A DNA stretch of 64,000 bases from Stictocephala bisonia (Eukaryota; Arthropoda; Insecta; Hemiptera; Membracidae): positions 607,253 through 671,252 of the forward strand of contig JAQJVL010000174.1 in assembly GCA_035578905.1 (NCBI GenBank), written 5' to 3'. Positions 36,090 to 47,891 of the stretch are shown one piece after another. Position 1 is the stretch's first letter, and every line of letters begins with the position of its first letter. The position numbers and the translations under genes are program-made. The notes beneath the pieces are model-generated. The model saw only the letters and a list, made by a program, of their open reading frames with translations, did no database searches and had not been told where the DNA came from.

Positions 36090-36250
36090 ATCAGCTGAAC
36101 CACTGGTTGTTCATTTGTCATTGGACTATTAACCAGGGACGCTTTCTAAAGAATAGTTAGTCTTAGTTGGTAACAATGACTACATACGCTCATATTACAA
36201 TATCCGAAATATATCTTCACACATACTTTGACGATCGGCTACTTCAGAAC
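36090..36250 (+). repeat. Fragment of a SINE-like repeat
   Basis: CAGCTGAACCACTGGTTGTT ... TTGGTAACAATGACTACATA ... TTTGACGATCGGC follows the order seen at 8400-8530 and in the 3' part of the 9829-10112 copy. It lies in the transporter intron. Confidence 0.4.
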
Positions 36251-37079
36251 AAATAAATAAATTTGTTAACGTTTTATTATCAAACAGTAGGGAAAAAATG
36301 ACATTCACAAAATAATTGTTACCACATTATAAGTTTGTTAAAATAATAATTTAAAAAAGGATAACTCGTCCTTTTGTTATTATGTTGCGTTAAAAATACG
36401 CTTAACAGGGAAAAATCTCTTGCAATTGTTGAAGTCTCACCAACATTCACTTTGCTGTTTAAACATTCTTAACGTTTGTCTGACTAAAAAAGAAAGTTTA
36501 GTGTCCGTAAAATATTTTGTAAAAATATTTTCCTTTCAATTTAATTAATGAAGTGAAAAATGACTTTTTTAAGGAAGGTTTAGTACTAAGCAGTCTTCTC
36601 TAACACATAACCTTAAAAAGGTTAATACCATACATAAAAAAGAGTCCTTTACATGTCAAATATCGTTATGACATGAAGTATTGCAGGATGAATAATTTTA
36701 AACATTCATATATTTCATTATAAATTTAATTACAAACAGCATAAGCCTTTTCTAACTACAAAGGATTGCTGACAATAATATCAACGCTATATCTTGTACA
36801 GTTTGAATCCATACAAGTAGGATTTGTTTTCAATCAATCAATTAGAACCGAAGGAATCATTAAACTGCAAATACTCAATAATTTATCTTATCACAAATGC
36901 GGATTAATAATTGTTCCCTCTTATCAACCAAGACAAGTATTTACAGAACTTGACGCTGTGTACTCGTTTCACAACGCCAGTTTTCAGCGTTAAGTTAGTT
37001 ATGAGAGTTCCAAGAAATTAACTCTTGCATCATTAATGATTTTGCATGACATATCATGCACAACATAACCATAGTTACA

Positions 37080-37480
37080 ACATGTTCAAACACACAAATC
37101 AGGAACATGCCTGGGACTTACAGATCTGTAGGGGACTTGACATATTCGAATGATGCTCCCAAATGCTGTAACCAATTATACTATCCATAGACCGAGCAGA
37201 AAACCTTTTCAACGCACTGTGTAATAGCAACGACGGTGACGGAAAGCCGCAAGCCCCGCCCATTACGTCATTAGCAGTAGTAACCATTGGTTTGTTTAAT
37301 TAACATAAACGAATCAGGCTTAGAACGATTAAATTATTAACGGCATTATTTAGTATTAAAATAACAATTAATTATAGCGATAACACAATAGTCACGTCTG
37401 TGAAGTGTGGGAGCTCAGCGGTGGAACCTCAAGATGCGGCCCAATTATAATTTATGTACTCTTCCCCAAAAGTAACTACG
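37080..37480. repeat. Intronic repeat shared with 48500-48870
   Basis: AAGCCCCGCCCATTACGTCA, the following AACGAATCA segment and the GGCGG/AGCGGTGGAAC end match the block at 48540-48850 in the same order. The two copies lie in different introns of the same gene. Family unknown. Confidence 0.4.
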
Positions 37481-37635
37481 TTTTTCAAATAAAAATAGTT
37501 ATAATAGTTCAACGATGGTGAGCGTGTTAGTGTAGTTACGCGACATTATTGATTTACTTCAAGAAACCTAATACTCAACCAATTGCACAGCAATATTTTT
37601 TATTTAAGATTATCTTGATTTTCCCTAAAGTAATA

Positions 37636-38486
37636 CAGTAGAGTCTCGGTTATCCGAGATAATTGGGACCGGGACTACCTCTGATACGTAAAAACTCTGA
37701 TAATACGGATGTTATGGTAAAAATAATGTAAAAGCCATAGAAAAAGTACAAAACTAGTTTATTACATGAAAAAACGCAAAATGATGTAAGTGTATTTACA
37801 ATCCTGTACAATTGTACAGTCCTGTAAAAAAGTAGGAACATCAGGCTATGTCTTTTAAAAGTTGGGAATAAGTATTCCATTTTAAAATAATACAATAAAA
37901 GAATTTAATATTAAAAATCTAATGTAATGTCATAGGCAGCATTGTGGATGGGCAATTTCCTATAACGTTACTCTGTTGACAACGAAACCTTTCTTATTTA
38001 TTTCATTATCAACGATCCACTGTAGAATTCGCATCTTGGTTTTAGAGTGCAGGATACCGTTCAGTCTCGTTACCGAACGAAATTATCGTATTTATCTTGT
38101 CGTTTAACGCAATCTACATTACTCTCTTAATAGTGCAGGGAACCACTCAACATTTTAACGGAACAAAATTATCGTATCAATACCACATTTGTCGTACACA
38201 TTGGTGACGAAAACACTGATTCGTTCATCAATCAATTTCGTTATAAGCAACGGTCAACCGTTTACCACTCGACCACAAATCGATCACCATAATAATTATG
38301 CATTTTGTACTTGTATTGTAATATATTTGTGCATATTGTGCTTATATTGTAATAAATTTTATGTTATGTGATGTTTTACTTGTACTTTTATTAATAGCTT
38401 AATTTTATTTTTCATCTCGTCAGATGACTAGCTCGGCTAACCTGGAGGCTCGGTTAATCGGGGCTCGGATAGCTAAGATTTTACTG
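37636..38486. mobile_element. pogo/Tigger-like element, non-coding
   Basis: Starts CAGTAGAGTCTCGGTTATCC and ends with the inverse (GGCTCGGTTAATCGGGGCTC ... TTTTACTG), flanked by TA on both sides (37634-37635 and 38487-38488), as expected for pogo-type transposons. Internally 38268-38385 matches one arm of the foldback element at 55806-56190 (CGATCACCATAAT), a nested insertion. No transposase frame remains. Confidence 0.6.
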
Positions 38487-39049
38487 TACTATATTAATTG
38501 TATTTGTTAAGGCATGCAACAATTAAACAGCTATTCACCATTATTAAAAATATTTACGCGTAATAAATTGATCATGGTTAAAAAAAAATAAACATACTCA
38601 CCATTGTTAGCGTAAATAATTGATTTTATTAGCTAGAATGTGTGTTGGTCCAAAAAACTACCTACCATAAATTATGTGAGAAGATAATGTACATGTAGGA
38701 AGATAATGTACACGTGGGGGATATAAAAACAAAATTAACAAATCACTCAAACTAAACCACAAAAATAAGGAAATGTATAATCCTTATATATAAAACGTGA
38801 ACTCGTTTTTTGCTATCGCAACTCCTCCCTTATTTATTGACCAATTTAACGGTTGAAGTGTCACACAATTTGCTTCTATTCGTAGTTGTGCAATTTTCAA
38901 TATTTTCACTTTGGAGTGTATGGGAAGCTCTCAAAGTACGTTTTTTAGCCATAAGAATAACATGGAGCGGGATTTAAATGAATCGAAAAGTAACAGCTGT
39001 TCAAATGTAAATAATGATTTCCAAAAAGTTTCATCAGCTGTTGTGGAAT

Positions 39050-39053
39050 GTAC
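39050..39053. repeat. 4-bp target duplication (GTAC), left
   Basis: GTAC precedes the left LTR and recurs at 47028-47031 after the right LTR. Confidence 0.8.
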
Positions 39054-40477
39054 TGAGACCCATCCCCCCCCCCACCAAAGCTGGAAAGCGTGCCAACCGG
39101 GGGATGGCTCAAAACAAGTCGAGCGATGGGATCACGGGTGGCAGTTGGAGGGTCAAAATAATACTCGGCAGCTGAGCAAAACTAATTTATTATTCAGAAA
39201 ACAAAACTGGCAGGCAGAAGGCCACAACAAAAAGGCAGAAGGCCACAATATAAATTTTCACTTAAATAAATAATAACAAACACTAAAATTACCAAGATAC
39301 TACACAATAATAACAAACGCTATAAATACCACAAACTCTACAAATACCCAAAATTTAACAATTAATCAACTGTATGGCCTATCTGCAGTTTAGCCTGAGA
39401 CACCCCAAAACGTAAGAAAATATTAAGCCCCAAATAAAAGTGAAAATTTAGAAAACTTTTGGATCACAACCTTTAAACCGGCAATTTAGCCCGAATCCCT
39501 TGATTCCACCGGGCCAGGGAGTAAGCCGGAATCCCTGGGCAGCTCCGAATTAAAAATTAAGCAAAGCACAATAATCCCCTTTTGGTGAAAGTTTAAAAAA
39601 TTAAACAATTAAAAAGAAAATCTAACACGGTACCGTTCGAGTAAAAATGCACTTCAAGACATCTATAATACAATTAACAACAACAAAAATAAATAACGAT
39701 CACTAGGCCTAAACATTTGAATAAATAAATAACATAACTTAACAATGGGGACCTAACCAATATAAAATCTAAAAAAATATAACAACCAAATACTAAGTAA
39801 ACTAAATAACAATAAATATAGATATAAATAAATATTAACATCAAAAAAAAATCTTTGGGTATTTTAAAAGTTTTTCCCTCTTTAATAAAAAAAAATTAAG
39901 TCCCCATGGCTGTGTTGCAAAAATCACTTTTCTGGGTTTTAGGCCTAGGCCACATAAAGTTCCACAGATTTTTTTTTTCTTTTTTCTTATATTTCACTGC
40001 CCTTTTCTTTTCTGTTTTTCTTTTTATAAATTAAAAGTCCACATCAAAACCCCCAGCTCAGCCGCCGGGAACAAAAAAGAACACACTGACCTGAGGACTG
40101 AAGAATTATACCCAGAGCTGTAGAGAGGGTAGCGGGCGAAACCAGGCTCCAGCATGGTCCTCAGGCCAGGCGAGCAGTGCAGAAGATCGAAATTCCCCCG
40201 GACGGCAGGCTGAGGGCTGAAAGTCCCACTCGAGGACCCTGGAGTTTTAGTTTGTCTAGCCAAACATGGTACGGAGGTTCGGCCGAGTAGAACTCTTCTA
40301 GAACAAATTTAGACTGAACAGACAGGCCAACCTGACCGAAGCTGCTGGAACACGGAACGAAACGGAACCGGGCCAACGGCTACCAAAGTACGCAAATCGC
40401 CGGGCAAAAGCGAATCTCAGGCAGCCTGGCAGACAACAACGAAAAAACGAAACTGTACCGGTCCAAGACCCGGTACA
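39054..40477 (-). repeat. 3' LTR of the Gypsy element
   Basis: 1424 bp, aligning over its whole length with 45604-47027 (offset 6550). On the minus strand it starts TGTACCGGGTCTTGG and ends GGGTCTCA. An AATAAA on the minus strand near 39190 is a candidate poly(A) signal. Short ORFs within it are repeated in both LTRs and are not credible genes. Confidence 0.95.
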
Positions 40478-40487
40478 ACCTCCCTCT
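40478..40487 (-). other. Polypurine tract of the Gypsy element
   Basis: AGAGGGAGGT on the minus strand, abutting the 3' LTR, is the expected primer for plus-strand DNA synthesis. Confidence 0.75.
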
Positions 40488-40711
40488 GCAAACCTCAACA
40501 CACCCAGGCAGGGGAGAAAACTCGGTACCTCAGGGAACCCAACAGAAGACGAAGAAGACCTCTGAAGAGTGGTGTTCCAAGGACGTCCAAGAGAAACTAA
40601 GAGGGGAAACCCCTCGAACAGGGAGCAAACTACCCTGACTGTCGGGCCCGACAAGAAAAAAGAGAGAGAAAGAAGACTCTCTCAGAACAGCCACCTAGGG
40701 CGCAGAGGTGA

Positions 40712-43700
40712 TCAATCTCTTTGCCCCAAGAAACCCCCAGGAACACCAACTCCTGGACCAACCGTTCCCCGGAAAGCCTTAAGCTGGGACACATGGGCTT
40801 TCCTAAACACCCTGCCTGACTGGGGATCAACCAGCAGAGCAGTCACCGGTGACAAAAACCTGTCGATGCGGTGGGGACCAGACCACCGATAGCACAACTT
40901 TGCAGCTCTTCGTTCCGCGGCCGAACTGACCGGGTGAGCCTGACAAAGAACCAGATCTCCAACCTGAAAAGGGTTAGGAGTACGACCCTTATCATACCTC
41001 CTCCTCACTCTCTCTCTAGCACGTTGCAGGTTGCGCCGAGCAGCCCGCCACGTGGACACTACGTCAGTGGCACCTGGCGTAGGTAGAAGATCCTCTAGCC
41101 TCCACAAGTTGGACAAAGGGTTGTTAGGAGGGTAGCCATGTAGAATCTCGAAGGGAGTGGCATTGTGACTCTCATGCTTGGAAGAATTAAAAGCAAGCTG
41201 GAGCCAAGAAAGACTCTCATCCCAGGTGTTCTGCTTCTCAGCATGGAAGGTAATAAGGGCAGACCGAAGATTGCGGTTGAACCGCTCTGCATGAGAAGGC
41301 TGTGGGTAATAAGGAGAGGTAGTCACATGCCTGATACCATTGCCAAAACAGAACCTACGAAACTCATGGGAGGTAAACTGGCTACCGTTGTCGGACACAA
41401 GAGTGGAAGGCACACCAAAGTGCTGGAAGAGTTGGGACTGGAGAGCACGGATGGTGAGCTTAGCCGTGGCACTCCGAAGTGGGAAAAGCCAAACGAACTT
41501 CGAGAAAGCATCCACACAAACAAGTAGGTAGGAGTTACCTGACTTGCTACGGGGAAAAGGACCCACGTAGTCGATGAACACCCTCTCAAAAGGACGCTCG
41601 GCCACCTCAGAAGATAACAACCCTAACCTTGCATTCTGACTAGGCTTGCTGAGAGAGCACAGGTGACAAGCCCGCACTCTGCCCGCAACATCCCGGTCCA
41701 TGCCCTTCCAGATGAAGTACCTACGAATCTTAGCGATGGTCTTATGAATGCCAAGATGACCGCCCACAAGAGAAGAGTGATAATATTGAAAGACCATCGG
41801 TACTAGATGACTAGGCAGCACTACACGGGGTTCACCCCTCTGTCGAGGACGGCAACAGAGTACCCCTTTGGACAGAAAATAGGGAGGGTGGGCACCTCCC
41901 TCTTGAAGCTCACCTAAGATGACTGACAGCTCGGGATCTTTCTGCTGATGGGACAGTAGGTCGTCAAAAGCCAGAGGAAAATCCAGAAGAACAGCACCAC
42001 ACTGAGCAACAGCCTCAGTAGGTGGATCACTGGGTTCGTGGTACATGCGGGAAAGAGCATCCGCGATGACATTCTGAGTACCCCTAAGATGTTGGACTCG
42101 GAACTTAAAAGCAGAAATTTTGACCACCCAGCGACCAATTTTCCCGAGCTGTCGGGGATGGGCAAGAAGCCAAGACAGTGCCTGATTGTCCGTCTCCAGC
42201 AAGAACTCAGCGTGTTCCAAGAAACGCCGAAACTTGTCCGTACCGAAAACCACAGCCAGACACTCTAACTCATAGATGGAAGAAGCTTTCTGTTCCTGGT
42301 GAGACAACGTCCTCGAAGCAAAAGCGATGGGCTGCCTGACCCCATCAAACTCCTGAGAAAGAACAGCAGCAATGGCGGAGGAGGAGGCATCAGTCTGAAG
42401 AATAAATTCTCTGCTGAAATCAGGCATCCGCAGGACAGGAGGTTGCATGATAGCCTCCTTGAGAGCATCAAAGGCAGTCTGCTGAGCTTGGCCCCACACA
42501 AAAGGGACACCTTTCTTTCGCAGCTCGTTCAACGGGGCAGCAAGCTCGGCCACGTTAGGGATGAAGCGACGGTAAAAATTCACCATCCCCACAAAACGGG
42601 CAATCCCCTTGGCATCTCTGGGAGGAGGAAAATCCCGAATGCCCTGGGTCCTCGCAGGATCTATGCAGACGCCTCGAGAAGAGATAAGATGACCCAGAAA
42701 AGAAATCTCAGGACGAGCAAAAGTGACTTTCTCTGGATTGACGGTAAGGCCAGCTGATTTGAGGCGACTAAGAACTTCCTCCAGATGTTGCATGTGTTCC
42801 CCGAAAGTCTCACTGTAGACAAGAAGATCGTCTAGGTAATTGAAGACAAACTTGAACTTCACATCATGGAAGATGGAATCAAGCAGCCGAGTAAGAGTCT
42901 GGGCACCCACAGCAAGACCCATAGGAACCCTAGTGAACTGATAGAGATTCCAGGGAACACAGAAGCTAGTCATAGGCCGTGATTCCTTCTTCAATGGAAT
43001 CTGATGGTAGGCCTGGTTCAAATCGAAAACACTGAAAAACTTAGCCTTACCGAACCAATCAAACGCAGAATGCAAATCAGGCAGAGGTACCGAGTCAATA
43101 GCGACCTTAGCGTTGAGCCTCCGATAATCCATCACAAGCCTAGACTTACCATTAGGCTTGGGCACAAGAAAAGCTGGACTGGCATAAGCAGAACGAGACG
43201 GTTCAATCACACCCTTGCTCAGAAGATCCTCAATCATAGCCCTCATAACCTCCATCTTTGGGGGAGCAAGTTTGTACGGATGACTTCTAACTGGCTGAGA
43301 ATCGGTGAGGTGGATCTCATACTCCAGAAGAGAAGTGACCCCAAGCTCGGGCGTAAGCACATCAGGAAACCGCAAACACAGCCTCCTAATGGCCTCCGCC
43401 TGCTCAGGGGGGAGATGACCAACCGGATCCACCTTGGGTTGTTCGGGCTCACAACCCACCTCTCTGACTGCAGGAGGGCAGTCAGAATCACCTACTAGAG
43501 GCACCAAAACTCGCCGATTAAACTTGAAAAACAACTGGCGCTTCTGGAGGTCAAGCACCATACCACTCTTAGAAATAAAGTCTGCCCCTAGGATACAAGA
43601 AACCGCCAGGTCCTTGGCAACAAGAAAACCCCACCTCCAGGAAAATCCTTCAATTTTAAAATGTAATGACGCCTTTAGAAGTATGGGTAGAGGAGTTTGG

Positions 43701-44016
43701 GATGCCGTCCAGCAAGTAATAGAAGAAGGCTCGGTGTGCCTGACAAGTCCTAAGGCGTCAAGGGACTCAAAAAGAGAAAGGCTGATGATACTGCATGCCG
43801 AACCAGAATCAAGAAGGGCTCGACACACCGTACCACCAAAAGAAACAAAAACGCCAGGACACACCGAGGTGACCGCACTAAGTCCCAGGGAAGCCATGCC
43901 AGCAAGGCCCGAAAAATCCCCGACACTCCTGCGATGGGCACGCGTCAGAGGCAAATGGCCACGGTCAGTCGCAACAACGCGGGGAGCTACTGTGGAGGCA
44001 ACCCCCCGCGCTGAGC
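40712..44016 (-). CDS. pol: Gypsy pol polyprotein: protease, reverse transcriptase, RNase H, integrase
   Basis: Open without stops from the gag overlap to 40712. Numbering residues from the TTG at 43954 (1080 residues): retropepsin-type protease with DSG at 49-51; reverse transcriptase with the first Asp at 311 (FSVFDLNQAYHQ) and YLDD at 373-376; RNase H with acidic residues near 522, 564, 589 and 632 (TDAS, ELE, TDN, ADALSR); integrase with an HHCC zinc site (H733, H737, C763, C766) and catalytic D795, D855 and E890; a GPY/F-like C-terminal module (WSGPHRI). The last two integrase residues are 34 apart, one fewer than usual. There is no ATG near the start, so the product is expected as a gag-pol fusion through a -1 shift. 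All catalytic residues are present, so it looks functional. Confidence 0.95.
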
Positions 44017-45327
44017 GTTTCCCGCCCCACGACCTCGAGCACGTGGACAGTCACGTCGAATGTGACCAGGTTGGCCACAAGCAAAACACAGAACAGGAGG
44101 CCGAGAACCACGACCCTCCACTGGCTGACTCACACCTAAAGACATAGCCGGTCGACGGGTGGGGAGAGCACGATGACTCTCAGAATCCCTCCCTTGCTGG
44201 TCTGAGAACTGCACGCTGCGCGAAACAATGCACAGCTGATGCAGCTCCCGAAAAGTCGAAGGAACACCAGCAAAAACCAATCTGCACCGTTCTTCGGGAG
44301 AAATGCCATCCAGGATGACACGAACGGTGTCAGCTTCAGAAAGGGTGAGGCGCAACGCTTGACGAGCTTCCTTGACTGAAGAGACATAGGCTGCCAGAGA
44401 CTCGCCCCTACCCTGCGACCGATAAAATCTGTCCATGACCATCCTCTCCCTGAGTCGAATGGGAAGAAAAGACGAAATTAACTCTCGATGGAACGAGTCC
44501 ACCGAGGCATCACTGGCCAAGACAGAACTCAGCAACTCCCCAACGGGACCTCTGCAATAAGGGAACACCAGACGAAGCAAGTCCCCAGCCTGCATGCCGG
44601 GCATCTCACTAAGTCTGAGAAAGGCCACCAGAAACTTAAGAAGCTCCTCAGGATCCATCCCATCGATCACAGGGAGATTCTGGATCATGGGCGTGAGAGG
44701 GTTAGGTAGCTTGTGGTAGCTCAGCTGCAGAAGAGCAGGTGAACCCACAGGAGCCGAAGCAGAAGGAACGGCAGCTGGAGCCGAACCACAAGCAACCCCA
44801 ACAGAAACGCCTGCAGGCTCAGAAGGAGCCTCAGGCACAGTGAAAGCCGTTGTCTCAGCCTGCGGCCTCGACACGTTAGGAGAAAGTGTGAAATTAGGCC
44901 GCTGACCCAGACCCGTAGGAGTCGTGGAACCGGAGAGTGCCTGAAAAATCTCTTCCAGCCTAGACAAACTCTCCAGGATCCACGTCCTATCCGACGGTTC
45001 CAACCCCGGCGCCCGGTTGACCAGCCTTAAACGGGCAAGCAGATGCCCCAAACGTGCAAGGCGGCAGGCCCGGTCACGACCCACTGGAGGTTCCAACTGC
45101 AAATCCTCTAACACCCCTTCCCAATCTTCCACCTTCCGTTTACAAATCCCCAACTCATCACCAACCTCCAGCAGGTCAGACCAATCCACCGCCGTACCCG
45201 CGGACAACTGCTCCCGCAGCAACCTCCGGAGATTCAAAACATCCCCTTCCGGAGTCACACCCCGCGACCTCAATTCGAAAATCAACTCCTCCTTGACTAG
45301 GAGCGCAACATTCTGCAGATAGGCCAT
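43987..45327 (-). CDS. gag: Gypsy gag (capsid-nucleocapsid) protein
   Basis: 446 residues from ATG at 45327 (MAYLQNVALLVKEE) to TAG at 43987-43989. The upstream 18 codons are also open but have no ATG. The N-terminal third is charged and helical; a proline/alanine-rich linker follows; then a capsid-like region (DPEELLKFLVAFLRLSEMPG, with FHRELISSFLPIRLRERMV); and near the C-terminus a single CCHC zinc knuckle, CFACGQPGHIRRDC, which binds RNA. The basic GRG-rich tail overlaps the pol frame. It forms the particle in which the element is reverse transcribed. Confidence 0.9.
   Translation of the reverse strand: MAYLQNVALLVKEELIFELRSRGVTPEGDVLNLRRLLREQLSAGTAVDWSDLLEVGDELGICKRKVEDWEGVLEDLQLEPPVGRDRACRLARLGHLLARLRLVNRAPGLEPSDRTWILESLSRLEEIFQALSGSTTPTGLGQRPNFTLSPNVSRPQAETTAFTVPEAPSEPAGVSVGVACGSAPAAVPSASAPVGSPALLQLSYHKLPNPLTPMIQNLPVIDGMDPEELLKFLVAFLRLSEMPGMQAGDLLRLVFPYCRGPVGELLSSVLASDASVDSFHRELISSFLPIRLRERMVMDRFYRSQGRGESLAAYVSSVKEARQALRLTLSEADTVRVILDGISPEERCRLVFAGVPSTFRELHQLCIVSRSVQFSDQQGRDSESHRALPTRRPAMSLGVSQPVEGRGSRPPVLCFACGQPGHIRRDCPRARGRGAGNAQRGGLPPQ
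44017..44023 (-). promoter_or_regulatory. Candidate -1 ribosomal frameshift heptamer
   Basis: GGGAAAC on the minus strand lies 30 bases before the gag stop and is in the correct phase (G GGA AAC) in the gag frame. Pol is open in the -1 frame from exactly here. Heptamers of the form X XXY YYZ, including GGGAAAC, are used for gag-pro or gag-pol shifts in retroviruses. GC-rich sequence follows, but I cannot show a pseudoknot. Confidence 0.55.
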
Positions 45328-45603
45328 CTCGCAAAACAAAATTCTCAACAGTACACAAAAAACGACAACTCCAGGGTCCAAGACGAACTAAACCCTCAGC
45401 CTACCGAGCCACTGCCGACCACTCCAATCCACCCATGAAACCCATTCAACAAAGTAACCAAGCGGATTGCCTAGGTTTTTTTTTTTTTTTTTTTTTTTTT
45501 TGTAAGTAAAATTATGTATTAGGATTTTCTAATTGTTTTGCTTTTTAAATAATTTTTATTTTTTTTTTTTTTTTTTTTTAGGCAACCACGCTCTGCTACC
45601 AAT
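45328..45603 (-). other. Gypsy 5' leader
   Basis: Untranslated sequence between the 5' LTR and gag. It carries two long homopolymer tracts (T on the plus strand, A on the transcript) at 45478-45500 and 45559-45579. Confidence 0.6.
45590..45601 (-). other. Primer-binding site, initiator methionine tRNA
   Basis: TGGTAGCAGAGC on the minus strand, two bases inside the 5' LTR, is the complement of GCTCTGCTACCA, the 3' end of animal initiator Met tRNA with CCA. Confidence 0.8.
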
Positions 45604-47027
45604 TGAGACCCATCCCCCCCCCACCAAAGCTGGAAAGCGTGCCAACCGGGGGATGGCTCAAAACAAGTCGAGCGATGGGATCACGGGTGGCAGTTGGAGG
45701 GTCAAAATAATACTCGGCAGCTGAGCAAAACTAATTTATTATTCAGAAAACAAAACTGGCAGGCAGAAGGCCACAACAAAAAGGCAGAAGGCCACAATAT
45801 AAATTTTCACTTAAATAAATAATAACAAACACTAAAATTACCAAGATACTACACAATAATAACAAACGCTATAAATACCACAAACTCTACAAATACCCAA
45901 AATTTAACAATTAATCAACTGTATGGCCTATCTGCAGTTTAGCCTGAGACACCCCAAAACGTAAGAAAATATTAAGCCCCAAATAAAAGTGAAAATTTAG
46001 AAAACTTTTGGATCACAACCTTTAAACCGGCAATTTAGCCCGAATCCCTTGATTCCACCGGGCCAGGGAGTAAGCCGGAATCCCTGGGCAGCTCCGAATT
46101 AAAAATTAAGCAAAGCACAATAATCCCCTTTTGGTGAAAGTTTAAAAAATTAAACAATTAAAAAGAAAATCTAACACGGTACCGTTCGAGTAAAAATGCA
46201 CTTCAAGACATCTATAATACAATTAACAACAACAAAAATAAATAACGATCACTAGGCCTAAACATTTGAATAAATAAATAACATAACTTAACAATGGGGA
46301 CCTAACCAATATAAAATCTAAAAAAATATAACAACCAAATACTAAGTAAACTAAATAACAATAAATATAGATATAAATAAATATTAACATCAAAAAAAAA
46401 ATCTTTGGGTATTTTAAAAGTTTTTCCCTCTTTAATAAAAAAAAATTAAGTCCCCATGGCTGTGTTGCAAAAATCACTTTTCTGGGTTTTAGGCCTAGGC
46501 CACATAAAGTTCCACAGATTTTTTTTTTCTTTTTTCTTATATTTCACTGCCCTTTTCTTTTCTGTTTTTCTTTTTATAAATTAAAAGTCCACATCAAAAC
46601 CCCCAGCTCAGCCGCCGGGAACAAAAAAGAACACACTGACCTGAGGACTGAAGAATTATACCCAGAGCTGTAGAGAGGGTAGCGGGCGAAACCAGGCTCC
46701 AGCATGGTCCTCAGGCCAGGCGAGCAGTGCAGAAGATCGAAATTCCCCCGGACGGCAGGCTGAGGGCTGAAAGTCCCACTCGAGGACCCTGGAGTTTTAG
46801 TTTGTCTAGCCAAACATGGTACGGAGGTTCGGCCGAGTAGAACTCTTCTAGAACAAATTTAGACTGAACAGACAGGCCAACCTGACCGAAGCTGCTGGAA
46901 CACGGAACGAAACGGAACCGGGCCAACGGCTACCAAAGTACGCAAATCGCCGGGCAAAAGCGAATCTCAGGCAGCCTGGCAGACAACAACGAAAAAACGA
47001 AACTGTACCGGTCCAAGACCCGGTACA
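45604..47027 (-). repeat. 5' LTR of the Gypsy element
   Basis: 1424 bp, essentially identical to 39054-40477. As the upstream LTR on the minus strand it should hold the promoter of the element. Confidence 0.95.
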
Positions 47028-47538
47028 GTACAAAGGTGTTTGTAATATTGAACAGGTTAGATCTTTCATAATGTTAAACCAGGGGAGGTTGTAAGCAAGG
47101 TAATCTGTGTGAGATACTGTAAATACATTTAATATTGTAATTTTACTTTATACTGTTAAACTACTATTATTTGTAATCAAAAGTCACAGGTCGAAGCCGA
47201 AGGCCGAGGTGTAACGAGTGCAGCGGGTGACTGGGTTGGCACGCAAAGCGTGCAGGGGTGTTCCCTAGTTTTAATTAATTTTATGTTATCTAACAAATAA
47301 ACCTCCTAAGTGGGCTCTAGATACGAATATATATATATGTATGAATTTTATAGTTTCTAAACAAACTTTGCATGGGATATTTATAAACTTTATTGTTCTG
47401 TCTGCATCAGCAAGCACTTGTTTTGTAGTCAGTTAGAATGTAACATTGGTTTTATTTTGTGTAATTGATTACTTTGTATTAATATTTTACTCTTTGTATT
47501 TTAATATGAGTACAACATAAAATCAATGACATGCTCAC

Positions 47539-47827
47539 CTCTTAACCACAAGAGAGCTTCGGCGGCCTCGTCATCCCTGCCTTGCAGCAGCAGGAAGTAC
47601 GGCGTCTCCGGCATCAGTAGAAAGGCTGGCAGGAACAGCGAGGGGATGGCTAGCGACATGAAGGCCAGGGCCTGGTAGGAGACGTAGGGTGCGATGCAGT
47701 ACTGGAGTAGCACCCCAAGGTACCATAGGACTTCAAAGAGAGTGCTGAGTGTACCTCGGTGTCTTGGCTCGGAGATCTCACCTAGGTACGACGGTAGGAC
47801 TGTGAACACCACTCCCATCCCTACACC
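47539..47827 (-). CDS. Tret1-like: Tret1-like sugar transporter, middle exon
   Basis: Starts at acceptor TGTGCAG (phase 0) and ends AGAG|GTGAGC (phase 1), 289 bases. It encodes the end of helix 4 through helix 6: GVGMGVVFTVLPSYLGEISE followed by PRHRGTLSTLF is the conserved Tret1 segment between helices 4 and 5, and PETPYFLLLQGRDDEAAEAL at the end is the PESP-like motif opening the large central loop. The intact frame and splice sites show no decay. Confidence 0.9.
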
Positions 47828-47891
47828 CTGCACAGACAAGGGTGGAATAGAGAAAAGGTATGATTGGATTGATACATACTGAAAGCATTTA

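Larger units (their letters stand above)
39054..47027 (-). mobile_element. Ty3/Gypsy LTR retrotransposon, complete, very young
   Basis: A 7974-bp element on the minus strand: two 1424-bp LTRs beginning TG and ending CA, primer-binding site, gag, pol with order protease, reverse transcriptase, RNase H, integrase (the Ty3/Gypsy order), polypurine tract, and GTAC duplications. The LTRs differ, as far as I can see by eye, only by a C10/C9 and an A9/A10 homopolymer length. This implies insertion very recently in evolutionary terms. There is no envelope gene: only about 230 bp separate pol from the 3' LTR. It is transcribed in the same direction as the host transporter gene in whose intron it lies. 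Confidence 0.95.
38781..47268 (+). mobile_element. Non-autonomous Helitron split by the Gypsy element
   Basis: 5' end TCCTTATATATAAAACGTGA preceded by A, and 3' end CTAG (47265-47268) followed by T, which is the A|T insertion of Helitrons. Eleven bases before CTAG is a hairpin, GCACGC-AAA-GCGTGC (47239-47253). Without the retrotransposon it is about 510 bp, with no Rep/helicase. It lies in the transporter intron. Confidence 0.65.

Noticed and set aside
40298..40654. 118-codon ORF between pol and the 3' LTR, considered as a possible envelope gene
   Set aside because: It overlaps the LTR, lacks a signal peptide, membrane anchor or furin-like site, and is too short. The element has no envelope gene.
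43434..44147. 237-codon plus-strand ORF
   Set aside because: Antisense shadow of gag-pol with no motif of its own.
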